From Dokdonella_A sp963758365 (GTDB lineage Bacteria; Pseudomonadota; Gammaproteobacteria; Xanthomonadales; Rhodanobacteraceae): 64,000 bases of DNA. The stretch lies in assembly GCA_963758365.1 (NCBI GenBank), contig CAVWVB010000001.1, positions 1,798,001 through 1,862,000 on the forward strand. The letters run 5' to 3'. Position numbers and translations under genes: made by a program. Below, piece after piece: positions 1 through 7,744 of this stretch (positions within the stretch are counted from its first letter, which is position 1; every line of letters begins with the position of its first letter). The notes beneath the pieces are model-generated. The model was not told where the DNA came from and made no database searches. It was given only the letters and a program-made list of their open reading frames with translations.

Positions 1-102
1 GCGTACCGAGCTACCCTCATGGCGTTCCTGCGATGCCATGTCTTCCGACGCCGCGGTTCGACCGGGGCCGCGCCCGAACAGTGTCGCAAGGAACTCGGTC
101 AT
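1..102 (-). CDS. N-terminus of an unidentified protein, cut by the left edge
   Basis: An open frame reads from an ATG at 102 leftward off the window for 34 codons without a stop (begins MTEFLATLFGRGPG). A purine-rich AGAGGGG lies about 10-15 bases upstream of the ATG on the minus strand and could serve as ribosome binding site. The visible part is too short to place in a family. It would be transcribed divergently from the small gene at 536. Confidence 0.35.
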   Translation of the reverse strand, partial: MTEFLATLFGRGPGRTAASEDMASQERHEGSSVR

Positions 103-535
103 AGGCGGCGCCCCTCTGCCCGGTTGCTGTTCATGCAACGAGTATGACCGACTTCGTGCGCGCGGCAACCCGCCTCGGCACGTCGGCGCTGATTTTTTCC
201 GATTGCCGTGCGCAGCGGGCGCCCCTGCGGGACGCATCGTCTGCGACCGGAAGAGGAACCTCGTGCACCCCGTTTGGCCGCGACGAATGACGCCATGGGC
301 GGCCCGCAGGGTCGCGCAAGGTGCGCGAGGTCCGCGAATGGCAGACTGTGACGCTGCCCGCAAATATCTGTCCGCCGCGGGGTTGACAGGACACCCCCGC
401 GCGAGTCAGGGCCCATCGCGGCGGTGCACACTGCGCACGCGTCCGGCGCCGCTAAACCCAACGCCCACGCCGTTTTTCGGGAGTTGGCACACGCCTTGCT
501 CCGTACCAATCACCGCAACCACGGAGCCAGCCGTC
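103..535. other. 433-bp stretch with no convincing gene
   Basis: Several long frames are open here on both strands, but their translations are Arg/Ala/Pro-rich low-complexity sequence of the kind GC-rich DNA gives by chance, and none has a good start. The stretch presumably holds the promoters of the two divergent flanking genes. I see no clear sigma-70 boxes, hairpin with a T-run, or repeat. Confidence 0.4.
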
Positions 536-721
536 ATGAGCAGCATCGCAATGAGCAACCGCAATCCGATTTTCATGCGCCACGACCTGATGATCGAACT
601 CGGACGCCTCGAAATGGCGATAGAAAGCGCACGCACCCAGGAGACCGCGAGGACCATGGTCGAACGCCTCGAATCGCATTGCGTCAAGATCAGTGAAGCA
701 CTGAGCAGGCTGCCGGCCTGA
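536..721 (+). CDS. small hypothetical protein (61 aa)
   Basis: This 61-residue protein starts MSSIAMSNRNPIF and is predicted to be mostly helical, with an acidic/basic alternating middle (ELGRLEMAIESARTQE) and no signal peptide or membrane segment. The ATG at 536 is preferred over an in-frame ATG at 551 because it gives the longer protein, but the ribosome site is weak for both. The normal amino-acid composition sets it apart from the Arg-rich chance frames around it. No family is recognised. A helical, possibly oligomeric small cytosolic protein is all that can be inferred. Confidence 0.5.
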   Translation: MSSIAMSNRNPIFMRHDLMIELGRLEMAIESARTQETARTMVERLESHCVKISEALSRLPA

Positions 722-1038
722 CCCCGACGGCGCTGCGCGGTCCCCGCGGCGCCAGTTCGACCGTCCCTCCGCGCCGCGCCCATCCGCGCGACGCCGCATC
801 CACCGCATGGCCATCCGCCGTTCCTGCGCGCACCGCAGACGCCACCTCCCTGCCGGAACGTCCGCCAGGTCGGCCGATCGCCACCGCGATTTCCGCTCTC
901 TGCCCCGCCCCGATCGTTTCCCGCTGACCACGCTCCGCGAGGTCCGAATTGCCGCGTCGCAACAGCTGCGCGCATAATCGGCAATCAGCAGGCCGGCGCG
1001 CACGTGGTCCGGCGCTCGCATCATCTCTGGAGGTTTCC
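722..1038. other. 317-bp intergenic region upstream of the thiolase gene
   Basis: No gene is supported here. The segment is very GC-rich and lacks AT-rich promoter-like stretches until its end, where TCTGGAGG just before position 1039 forms the ribosome binding site of the thiolase gene. I see no repeat or terminator-like hairpin with a T-run. Confidence 0.4.
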
Positions 1039-2217
1039 ATGTCCGACATCGTCATCGTCGGTGCCAAGCGCACTGCGATCGGTTCCTTTCTCGGCCAGTT
1101 CACCGGCGTGCCGACACCGACCCTCGGCGCAACCGCGATCAAGGCCGCACTCGACCAGGCCGGTGTCGCCGCGAAGGACGTATCCGAAGTAATCATGGGC
1201 TGCGTGCTGCCGGCCAATCTCGGTCAGGCGCCCGCGCGCCAGGCGTCGCTCGCGGCGGGCCTGCCGGCCGCGACCGGCTGCACCACGATCAACAAAGTGT
1301 GCGGCTCGGGCATGAAGGCGATCATGCTCGCGCACGACCTGATAAAGGCCGGCTCGGCCGAGGTCGTCGTCGCCGGTGGCATGGAGTCGATGACCAATGC
1401 GCCGCACATGCTGCCCAATTCGCGCACCGGCAACCGCTATGGCAGTTTCGAAGCGGTCGACCACATGGCCTGGGATGGCCTGACCAATCCCTACGACGGC
1501 AAATCGATGGGCGTGTTCGCCGAGGCCACCGCGGACAAGTACGGCTTCACGCGCGAACAGCAGGACGCGTTCGCGACCGAATCGGTCAAGCGTGCGCAGG
1601 CCGCGATCAAGTCGGGTGCGTTCGCCGACGAGATCGTCGCGGTCAAGGTGACGACACGCAAGGGCGAATCCGAGTACGCGACCGACGAGCAGCCCGGCAA
1701 GTCGGATGTCGCGAAGATTCCGACCCTCAAGCCCGCCTTCCGCAAGGAAAACGGCACGGTGACCGCGGCCAGTTCGTCGAGCATTTCCGATGGTGCGGCC
1801 GCGACCGTGCTGATGAGTGCGGAGCAGGCGAAGAAGCGCGGCATCAAGCCGCTCGCGCGGATCGTCGCCCACTCGACCCATTCGCAGGAACCCGAGTGGT
1901 TCACGACCGCGCCGGTCGGCGCGATGCAGCAGGTCCTGAAAAAGGCCGGCTGGAGCGTCGCCGACGTCGACCTGTTTGAGGTCAACGAGGCGTTTGCGGT
2001 CGTCGCGATGGCGCCGATCAAGGAACTCGGCGTGCCCCACGACAAGCTCAATATTCACGGCGGCGCGACCGCGCTCGGCCATCCGATCGGTGCGAGCGGC
2101 GCGCGTCTCGTGGTTACCCTGATCCACGCCCTGCGCCAGAGCGGCGGCAAGCGCGGCATCGCTTCATTGTGCATCGGCGGCGGCGAAGCCACCGCGATCG
2201 CGATCGAACTGACCTGA
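1039..2217 (+). CDS. atoB: acetyl-CoA C-acetyltransferase (thiolase)
   Basis: This 392-residue enzyme interconverts two acetyl-CoA with acetoacetyl-CoA plus CoA in the cytosol, for fatty-acid or ketone-body and branched-chain catabolism or polyhydroxyalkanoate precursor supply. The three thiolase catalytic residues are in the family's positions: nucleophile Cys88 in NKVCGSGMK, His348 in GGATALGHPIGASG, and Cys378 in SLCIGGGEA. The length matches biosynthetic thiolases (about 390 residues). The ATG at 1039 follows a strong TCTGGAGG site; longer in-frame starts would only add Arg-rich residues. No phaB or phaC lies alongside. The carboxyltransferase gene 600 bp downstream suggests a role in leucine or acyl-CoA breakdown. 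The symbol could equally be phaA; sequence alone does not decide. Confidence 0.93.
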   Translation: MSDIVIVGAKRTAIGSFLGQFTGVPTPTLGATAIKAALDQAGVAAKDVSEVIMGCVLPANLGQAPARQASLAAGLPAATGCTTINKVCGSGMKAIMLAHDLIKAGSAEVVVAGGMESMTNAPHMLPNSRTGNRYGSFEAVDHMAWDGLTNPYDGKSMGVFAEATADKYGFTREQQDAFATESVKRAQAAIKSGAFADEIVAVKVTTRKGESEYATDEQPGKSDVAKIPTLKPAFRKENGTVTAASSSSISDGAAATVLMSAEQAKKRGIKPLARIVAHSTHSQEPEWFTTAPVGAMQQVLKKAGWSVADVDLFEVNEAFAVVAMAPIKELGVPHDKLNIHGGATALGHPIGASGARLVVTLIHALRQSGGKRGIASLCIGGGEATAIAIELT

Positions 2218-2239
2218 GCGCAATCCGGCAACGAGATCT

Positions 2240-2256
2240 TGCGGGCATTGCCCGCA
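2240..2256 (+). terminator. hairpin after the thiolase gene
   Basis: A perfect 8-bp inverted repeat, TGCGGGCA-T-TGCCCGCA, begins 22 bases after the thiolase stop codon. There is no T-run behind it, so it may be a 3'-end stabilising hairpin or a weak terminator rather than a classical intrinsic terminator. Confidence 0.4.
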
Positions 2257-2323
2257 GAAACAGGCGAATGCCGCGCCCAGGCGCGGTCCGAGCCACACCA
2301 CCACCGAAGGGAGGACAGCAACG

Positions 2324-2692
2324 ATGAACACGCCACGACTGACCCAGCTCGCACTCGGTCTCGCACTCGCCACCGGACTGGCTGCGTGCAACGACAATTC
2401 GCAGCAGCAGGCCCAGGAGGCGGCCGACAAGGCTGCGGCAGCCACCAAGCAGGCGGCCGCCGATGCGCAGGAGGCCGCGCAGAAGGCCGCTGACGCAACC
2501 GCCGAGGCCGCGCGCCAGGCTGCCGACGCCGCCAAGACGGCCGCACAACAGACCGGCGATGCTGCGGCTGCAGCGACCGATCAGGCCGCCGAGGCGATGC
2601 ACGACGCCGCGGATGCAACCAAGTCCGCTGCCGAAAAGGCCAAGGACGCGGCGACCGAAGCGAAGAAGGACGACGACGCGGGCAAGAAGTAG
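2324..2692 (+). CDS. Ala/Lys-rich helical lipoprotein
   Basis: This 122-residue protein opens with a lipoprotein signal peptide ending in the lipobox LAAC (Cys22), so it should be lipid-anchored in the periplasm. The rest is almost entirely Ala, Lys, Asp, Gln, Thr and Glu in repeating 7- to 11-residue blocks such as AAADAQEAAQKAAD and AADATKSAAEKAKDAATEA, which predict one long amphipathic helix. The pattern resembles LEA-like or apolipoprotein-like repeats, and a structural or envelope-stress role is only an inference. GGGAGGA at about 2310 is the ribosome site. It appears to be a single-gene unit, followed by a hairpin at 2717. Low complexity makes homology by composition unreliable. Confidence 0.75.
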   Translation: MNTPRLTQLALGLALATGLAACNDNSQQQAQEAADKAAAATKQAAADAQEAAQKAADATAEAARQAADAAKTAAQQTGDAAAAATDQAAEAMHDAADATKSAAEKAKDAATEAKKDDDAGKK

Positions 2693-2716
2693 AGCGCCCG
2701 CTCACTGCCCGTACGC

Positions 2717-2739
2717 ACCGGCCGCCTCGCGCGGCCGGT
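2717..2739 (+). terminator. 9-bp hairpin after the Ala-rich lipoprotein gene
   Basis: ACCGGCCGC and GCGGCCGGT form a perfect 9-bp stem with a 5-base loop, 24 bases after the stop codon, followed by the weakly U-rich TGCGTTTG. It is probably an intrinsic terminator or transcript-end hairpin separating the lipoprotein gene from the carboxylase gene. Confidence 0.5.
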
Positions 2740-2825
2740 TGCGTTTGAGCACAGCGCCGCGCGCGCCGACTTCCGCAATCGCGCGCGCCATGTTTTCATC
2801 TGCGATCTCTGAAGCGGGAGCCCGC

Positions 2826-4433
2826 ATGACGCCCATCGAAAGCGCGATCGATCCGCGCAGCACGGAATTCCAGGCCAATGCGGCGCAACTGCGCGAAAGC
2901 GTCGAGGCATTGCGCGCGGAAATGGCCAGGGCCGCGCTCGGCGGCGGCGAGAAGGCGCGCACGAAACATACCGAGCGCGGCAAGCTGCTGCCGCGCGATC
3001 GCATCCGCGGCCTGCTCGATCCGGGCTCGCCGTTTCTCGAGCTGTCGCCGCTCGCCGCGCACGGTCTGTACGACGGTGCGGCGCCGTGCGCGGGGCTGAT
3101 CACCGGCATCGGACGGGTCAACGGCAGCGAGGTTCTGGTCGTCGCCAACGATGCGACGGTCAAGGGCGGCACGTATTTTCCGATCACGGTCAAGAAGCAC
3201 CTGCGCGCCCAGGAAGTCGCACTCGAGAACCGCCTGCCGTGCGTGTATCTGGTCGACTCCGGCGGCGCGTTCCTGCCGTTGCAGGACGAGGTCTTTCCGG
3301 ACCGCGACCATTTCGGCCGCATTTTCTACAACCAGGCACGCATGAGCGCGCTCGGCATTGCGCAGATCGCAGTCGTGATGGGCTCGTGCACGGCCGGCGG
3401 TGCCTATGTTCCCGCGATGAGCGACGAGACCGTCATCGTGCGCGAGCAGGGCACGATCTTTCTCGGCGGCCCGCCACTGGTCAAGGCGGCGACCGGCGAA
3501 GTCGTCGACGCCGAGACGCTCGGCGGCGCCGAAGTGCATACCTCGATTTCCGGCGTCGCCGACCACTTCGCCGAGAACGACGCCCATGCGCTCGATATCG
3601 CGCGCCGCATCGTCGCCAGCCTCAATCGCGCGAAATCCGTCGCGCTCGCGGTGCGTGAGCCGCGCGAACCGAAATATGCGGCCGAGGAACTCTACGGCTG
3701 CGTGCCGCGCGACACGCGCATTCCGTTCGACATCCGCGAAGTCATCGCACGCATCGTCGACGGTTCGGAACTGCAGGAGTTCAAGGCGCGCTACGGCAAG
3801 ACCCTGGTCACCGGCTTCGCGCATCTCCATGGCTACCCGGTCGGCATCGTCGCCAACAACGGCATCCTGTTCGCCGAATCCGCGCTCAAGGGCGCGCACT
3901 TCATCGAGTTGTGCAACCAGCGCAACGTGCCGCTCGTGTTCCTGCAGAACATCACCGGATTCATGGTCGGCAAGAAGTACGAACAGGCTGGCATCGCCAA
4001 GGACGGCGCGAAGATGGTGACCGCGGTCGCCTGCTCGCACGTGCCCAAGTTCACGGTGGTGATCGGCGGCAGCTTTGGCGCCGGCAACTACGCGATGTGC
4101 GGGCGCGGCTACCAGCCGCGTTTCCTCTGGATGTGGCCGAATGCGCGGATCAGCGTGATGGGTGGCGAACAGGCCGCGAGCGTGCTCGCGACCGTGCGCC
4201 GCGATGGCCTCGAGGCCGCGGGCAAGACCTGGTCGAAGGAGGACGAGGACGCGTTCAAGGCGCCGATCCGCGCGCAGTACGAACGCCAGGGCCACCCATA
4301 CTACGCGACCGCGCGGCTCTGGGACGACGGCATCATCGACCCGGTCGATACGCGCCGCGTGCTCGGCCTCGCGATCTCCACCTCGCTGAACGCGCCGGTC
4401 GAGCCGGGCCGCTTCGGCGTGTTCCGGATGTAG
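2826..4433 (+). CDS. mccB: methylcrotonyl-CoA carboxylase carboxyltransferase (beta) subunit
   Basis: This 535-residue protein belongs to the acyl-CoA carboxylase beta-subunit family, which transfers CO2 from carboxybiotin to an acyl-CoA. Its length and sequence fit the methylcrotonyl-CoA (leucine catabolism) branch, with geranyl-CoA carboxylase AtuC as the main alternative. It has two crotonase-like halves with the expected glycine-rich oxyanion-hole motifs: GSCTAGGAYVPAMSDE at residues 186-201 in the N-half and GSFGAGNYAMCGRGYQPR from about residue 415 in the C-half. The ATG at 2826 follows GGGAG; an upstream in-frame ATG at 2790 is less likely. The partner subunit carrying biotin carboxylase and the biotinyl domain, and the usual acyl-CoA dehydrogenase and enoyl-CoA hydratase genes, are not adjacent. 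Confidence 0.88.
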   Translation: MTPIESAIDPRSTEFQANAAQLRESVEALRAEMARAALGGGEKARTKHTERGKLLPRDRIRGLLDPGSPFLELSPLAAHGLYDGAAPCAGLITGIGRVNGSEVLVVANDATVKGGTYFPITVKKHLRAQEVALENRLPCVYLVDSGGAFLPLQDEVFPDRDHFGRIFYNQARMSALGIAQIAVVMGSCTAGGAYVPAMSDETVIVREQGTIFLGGPPLVKAATGEVVDAETLGGAEVHTSISGVADHFAENDAHALDIARRIVASLNRAKSVALAVREPREPKYAAEELYGCVPRDTRIPFDIREVIARIVDGSELQEFKARYGKTLVTGFAHLHGYPVGIVANNGILFAESALKGAHFIELCNQRNVPLVFLQNITGFMVGKKYEQAGIAKDGAKMVTAVACSHVPKFTVVIGGSFGAGNYAMCGRGYQPRFLWMWPNARISVMGGEQAASVLATVRRDGLEAAGKTWSKEDEDAFKAPIRAQYERQGHPYYATARLWDDGIIDPVDTRRVLGLAISTSLNAPVEPGRFGVFRM

Positions 4434-4501
4434 TGCCCTCGAATTGACCTCCGCGCGGTCCCGGCGTAGTCTCGAACTACGAAACCATTCGGAGATTGGG
4501 T

Positions 4502-5356
4502 ATGAGCATCCGGTCAGTGGTTGCGTCTGGTCTGCTTTGCATCCTGTTCTGGTCCTGCGCGCCGGTCTTCGCGCAAAACGCGGGTATCGCTCAGGCCGGC
4601 GGGTTCATCCCGAGTACCCCGGTCTATGAGTCCGATGCGAGCGCACGCGGATCGGTCGGTTTCGGCGGGCCGGAAGGCAGCGCCCGCCCCGGTGAGGTGT
4701 TCTTTCGCAATGGCGCGCGCGCGTTCAGGAACAAGGACTACGTGTTCGCGATACAGATGTACGAAGTGGCGGCATCGTGGGCGTACAAGCCCGCCGAATA
4801 CAATCTCGGTGTGATGTACGCGCGGGGCCAGGGCGTGGACGTGGACCTGCCGCGCGCGCTGGCATGGATGGCGCTCGCCGCGGAACGCGGCGACAAGGAT
4901 TACGTACGTGCGCGCGAAGCGGTGTATGCGGCGATGTCCGGGGCGCAGTTCGCCGAGGCAAACGTGATCTGGCGGGATCTGAAACCGACCTACGGCGACG
5001 CGGTTGCGCTGCAACGCGCGAAAACGCGCTGGAAGGACGTGCTCCGGTCCGCCACCGGTTCGCATGCGGGCTTCGTCGGCAATCTCGTGGTGGGTGCGGA
5101 CCACGCGATCGGCCGGGACCAGAAGACCCCGGGGTTCGTCGGTCCCGGCTTCGACACGCGCGAATCGACGATCAGCACGGCCCCCTTCGAGTCGACCGGT
5201 GGCGCGCAAATGGACGGATCGCTGGCCTATCGGCAACTGCGCGAGAGCGACAATCCGTACGATCCCAAATTCGCGCGGGGTACCGCGACCGTGGGTCCGC
5301 TGATAACCGCGCAGAGCGCGCGAGAAGACGCCAAGGTCGCGACCCCCGTTCCGTAG
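4502..5356 (+). CDS. secreted Sel1-repeat (TPR-like) protein, copy A
   Basis: This 284-residue protein has a cleavable signal peptide (core ASGLLCILFW, probable cleavage after VFA) and is probably periplasmic. Around residues 95-125 it carries a Sel1-like repeat, with the signature AEYNLGVMYARGQG followed by LPRALAWMALAAERG. Sel1 repeats are helical protein-binding modules. The C-terminal half has no recognised domain but contains GFVGNLVVG and QLRESDNPYDP, which recur in the paralogue at 6774. The ATG at 4502 is used because GGAG lies 7 bases upstream; a TTG two codons earlier is possible. The partner is unknown. Confidence 0.8.
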   Translation: MSIRSVVASGLLCILFWSCAPVFAQNAGIAQAGGFIPSTPVYESDASARGSVGFGGPEGSARPGEVFFRNGARAFRNKDYVFAIQMYEVAASWAYKPAEYNLGVMYARGQGVDVDLPRALAWMALAAERGDKDYVRAREAVYAAMSGAQFAEANVIWRDLKPTYGDAVALQRAKTRWKDVLRSATGSHAGFVGNLVVGADHAIGRDQKTPGFVGPGFDTRESTISTAPFESTGGAQMDGSLAYRQLRESDNPYDPKFARGTATVGPLITAQSAREDAKVATPVP

Positions 5357-5686
5357 GCCGACGAACCTCGCGACGACTGATCCGACGCGCACCGCGGCGG
5401 CGCGCACGATCCGCGCGATTGCTGCCGTTCGCGCATCCCGACCGTCCGCAAGGCCGTGCGCGTGGCGCGTTCCGGGTGCACCCGACGCTGCGCGGGACAA
5501 CGCGGCAAGTGGCGATTCCGCGATGCGGCCGCGACCGCAAACATTCCTTTAACACCCGGCCGCAACGCATTCATCGTCCACGCGTTTTGTTGCCGTTCCG
5601 TTCGTCTCGGTTTGGTGAGGTGGGTCACAGGTTTTTCTTGCGCGCAAGGACTACCCTCGACTTCCCCTGACCTGGAGCTCGCAAGC
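5357..5686. other. 330-bp intergenic region upstream of the bactofilin gene
   Basis: No coding region is supported. The last 100 bases are less GC-rich (TTTGTTGCCGTTCC, GGTTTTTCTTG) and contain the perfect 12-bp palindrome CTTGCGCGCAAG at 5637-5648, about 40 bases before the bactofilin start. This is the most likely promoter or operator area for the bactofilin pair. No canonical -35/-10 pair could be fixed by eye. Confidence 0.4.
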
Positions 5687-6217
5687 ATGGCCATCTTCAA
5701 CCAGCAGTCCTCGGCGAAGAAGGAAGCCGCCACATTTTCGCCCGACCCGATGCCCGCGGTCCCGGTCAAGGAATCCCCACCCGTCGCGGACTACCTGCCC
5801 GAGCGCAACGCGCAGCGCTGGGCCGGCGACCACGCCGATGCGAAGGAATCGCTGATCGCGGCGGACATCACGATCGAGGGCAAGATCGAAGGGTCAGGTC
5901 ACGTGCGCATCGCGGGACGCTTCAAGGGCGACGTGAACGTGCAGGGCGATCTGACCATCGAGAAGGATGCGAAGTTGAACGGCAGCGTGCGCGCGAGAAA
6001 GGTCACGGTCGCCGGCGAGCTCGAAGGCAACATTGACGCCGCATCGCAAGTCGATCTGCAGCAATCGGGCGTGCTGATCGGCGACCTCACCGCCGGCTCG
6101 CTCACCGTCGCCGCGGGATCGCGGATGCGCGGCCAGGCGGAATTCGGCTGGGGCGACACCAAGGAGGCCTCGAAGTCGGGGCGCAAGAACGGTTCGGAGA
6201 ATGGCGCCGCCGCATGA
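5687..6217 (+). CDS. bactofilin family cytoskeletal protein
   Basis: This 176-residue protein fits the bactofilin family: a flexible Pro-rich N-terminus (residues 1-50), then a right-handed beta-helix core from about residue 55 to 150 with regularly spaced hydrophobic and glycine residues (SLIAADITIEGKIEGSGHVR, GRFKGDVNVQGDLTIE), and a polar tail. Bactofilins polymerise without nucleotide and act at the inner membrane in cell shape, stalk or polar organisation. The ATG at 5687 follows CTGGAG; the frame stays open upstream but encodes Arg-rich sequence. Its stop codon overlaps the start of the zinc-ribbon gene. No peptidoglycan hydrolase, a common bactofilin partner, is adjacent. Confidence 0.9.
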   Translation: MAIFNQQSSAKKEAATFSPDPMPAVPVKESPPVADYLPERNAQRWAGDHADAKESLIAADITIEGKIEGSGHVRIAGRFKGDVNVQGDLTIEKDAKLNGSVRARKVTVAGELEGNIDAASQVDLQQSGVLIGDLTAGSLTVAAGSRMRGQAEFGWGDTKEASKSGRKNGSENGAAA

Positions 6218-6582
6218 GTGCAACCGCGCGTACCGGCAGCGCGGGTGCGACCCGCGTCTGTCCGCATTGCAAGGCGACGATCCTCGAGAGTTCGAGCGTC
6301 TGCCCGGCCTGCCAGCATCATCTGCGTTTCGATCCGGTCGCGACGCAACGTGCACTGCAGACGACGTCGGCGTTGCGCGTCGAGGGTACGATTCGACAGC
6401 CCGCAGAAGGCGACGCCTCCGAGTACGCAATGGTGCTGTCGATCCGCAATGACCGCGGCGAGGAAATCGATCGCAAGCTCGTCGGTGTCGGTGCGATGCG
6501 TCCGGGCGAGCAGCGCACGTTCGCGCTGACGGTCGAGGTCTTCGCTGGCGCCGGCGCGGGATCCGGCACGCGGCGTCACTGA
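6214..6582 (+). CDS. zinc-ribbon protein paired with bactofilin
   Basis: The 122-residue product carries two CxxC pairs near its N-terminus (CPHCKA, residues 16-19, and CPAC, about 30-33) that form a rubredoxin-like zinc ribbon. A beta-rich domain of about 70 residues follows. There is no signal peptide. Its ATG overlaps the bactofilin stop by four bases (ATGA), so the two are translationally coupled and probably act together. The role is unknown; a cytosolic or membrane-proximal adaptor for the bactofilin filament is an inference from coupling alone. Confidence 0.75.
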   Translation: MSATARTGSAGATRVCPHCKATILESSSVCPACQHHLRFDPVATQRALQTTSALRVEGTIRQPAEGDASEYAMVLSIRNDRGEEIDRKLVGVGAMRPGEQRTFALTVEVFAGAGAGSGTRRH

Positions 6583-6773
6583 TCGCAGCGCGCGCGCACC
6601 TGGCGCGAGCTGTGCGAACGCAGGGCCTGTGCGACGAGCGGGTCCGGCACACCTCGCGGGCGTGTCTGATCCTGCGGTCGACGCGCTTCGCGTGCCGACC
6701 GCAATCGTTGACGGGCGCAAAGATCGCAGCGCAGACTCGTGACGCTCACCCGCCCGTCGTGCCGGAGACTGCC

Positions 6774-7604
6774 ATGCGCACACTTGCAGCCGTTGCATCC
6801 TGCGTCCTCTCGACCCTGGTCGTAGGGACGCTTCCGGTCCAGGCACAGGACGCAGACACCCGGCCCGCGATGTCGAGCCTGACCACGGACTACAGTTCGT
6901 ACGAAAGCCTGCTGCGGCCGAACACGTTCACCGGCCCGGAGGGCAACGGGCGACCGGGCGCACGCTTTTTCAACAAGGGCGCCCAAGCCTTCGATAGAAG
7001 GCAGTACGCGTTTGCGATCGAGATGTACGAGGTCGCGGCGTCCTGGGCGTACAAACCCGCCGAGTACAACCTCGCGGTGATCTATGCAAAGGGGCTCGGC
7101 GTTCCGGTCGACCTGCCGCGCGCGCTGGCCTGGATTTCGCTGGCCGCCGAACGCGGCAGGAAACGCTATGAGGACGCGCGCGATGCGGTGCAGGCCGCAC
7201 TGACCGCCGAACAACTCGCACGGGCCGATGCGATTCTCGAGCAGCTCGCTCCGAAGTACGGCGACGGCGTGGCCCTTCAACGCGCCAAGGCGCGCTGGAG
7301 GGAAACGCGCAACGGCGCAACCGGTTCGCGTCTCGGGTTCGTCGGCGCGTTGGTGATCGGCCCCCACCATCCGGCCGGCGCCAATTCGTCCAACGTGTCG
7401 ACGACCGCGATGGAATTGACCAGCGGCACGCAGACCGACGGCGCGACCGCGTATCTGCAGTTGCGCGAGACCGACAATCCGTACGATCCAGCGCTGCGCC
7501 AGGCGACCGGCACGGCAACCGTCAAGCCGCTGATCGCCGGCAAGAGCGTCGACAGCAACGTCGAGACACCCCGGCCTGCGCCCGAAAAGCCCCATAACTA
7601 CTGA
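6774..7604 (+). CDS. secreted Sel1-repeat protein, copy B
   Basis: This 276-residue paralogue of the protein at 4502 has a signal peptide (core ASCVLSTLVVG, cleavage probably after VQA), one clear Sel1 repeat (AEYNLAVIYAKGLG, LPRALAWISLAAERG) and the same C-terminal landmarks GFVGALVIG and QLRETDNPYDP. The two proteins share nearly all of the Sel1 segment EMYEVAASWAYKPAEYNL (QMYEVAASWAYKPAEYNL in copy A), which points to an old tandem duplication into which the bactofilin pair is set. The ATG at 6774 follows CCGGAGA. It is probably periplasmic; binding partner and function are not known. Confidence 0.8.
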   Translation: MRTLAAVASCVLSTLVVGTLPVQAQDADTRPAMSSLTTDYSSYESLLRPNTFTGPEGNGRPGARFFNKGAQAFDRRQYAFAIEMYEVAASWAYKPAEYNLAVIYAKGLGVPVDLPRALAWISLAAERGRKRYEDARDAVQAALTAEQLARADAILEQLAPKYGDGVALQRAKARWRETRNGATGSRLGFVGALVIGPHHPAGANSSNVSTTAMELTSGTQTDGATAYLQLRETDNPYDPALRQATGTATVKPLIAGKSVDSNVETPRPAPEKPHNY

Positions 7605-7744
7605 CCATTCGCGGCGCCCCGCGCGGCAGCCGGCCGCCTGCCGCCGCGGCAACGATGCGGAGCCGCGGATTGTCGGACTCGAGGCAGCGCTCGATTGCCC
7701 GCTGCATTCGCCGCGCGAGGGTCCGCGCACCGGGCGCGCCCGAC

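Noticed and set aside
99..509. Overlapping minus-strand frames near the left edge
   Set aside because: The composition is Arg/Cys/Ala-rich chance sequence, start sites are poor, and two frames are open over the same DNA.
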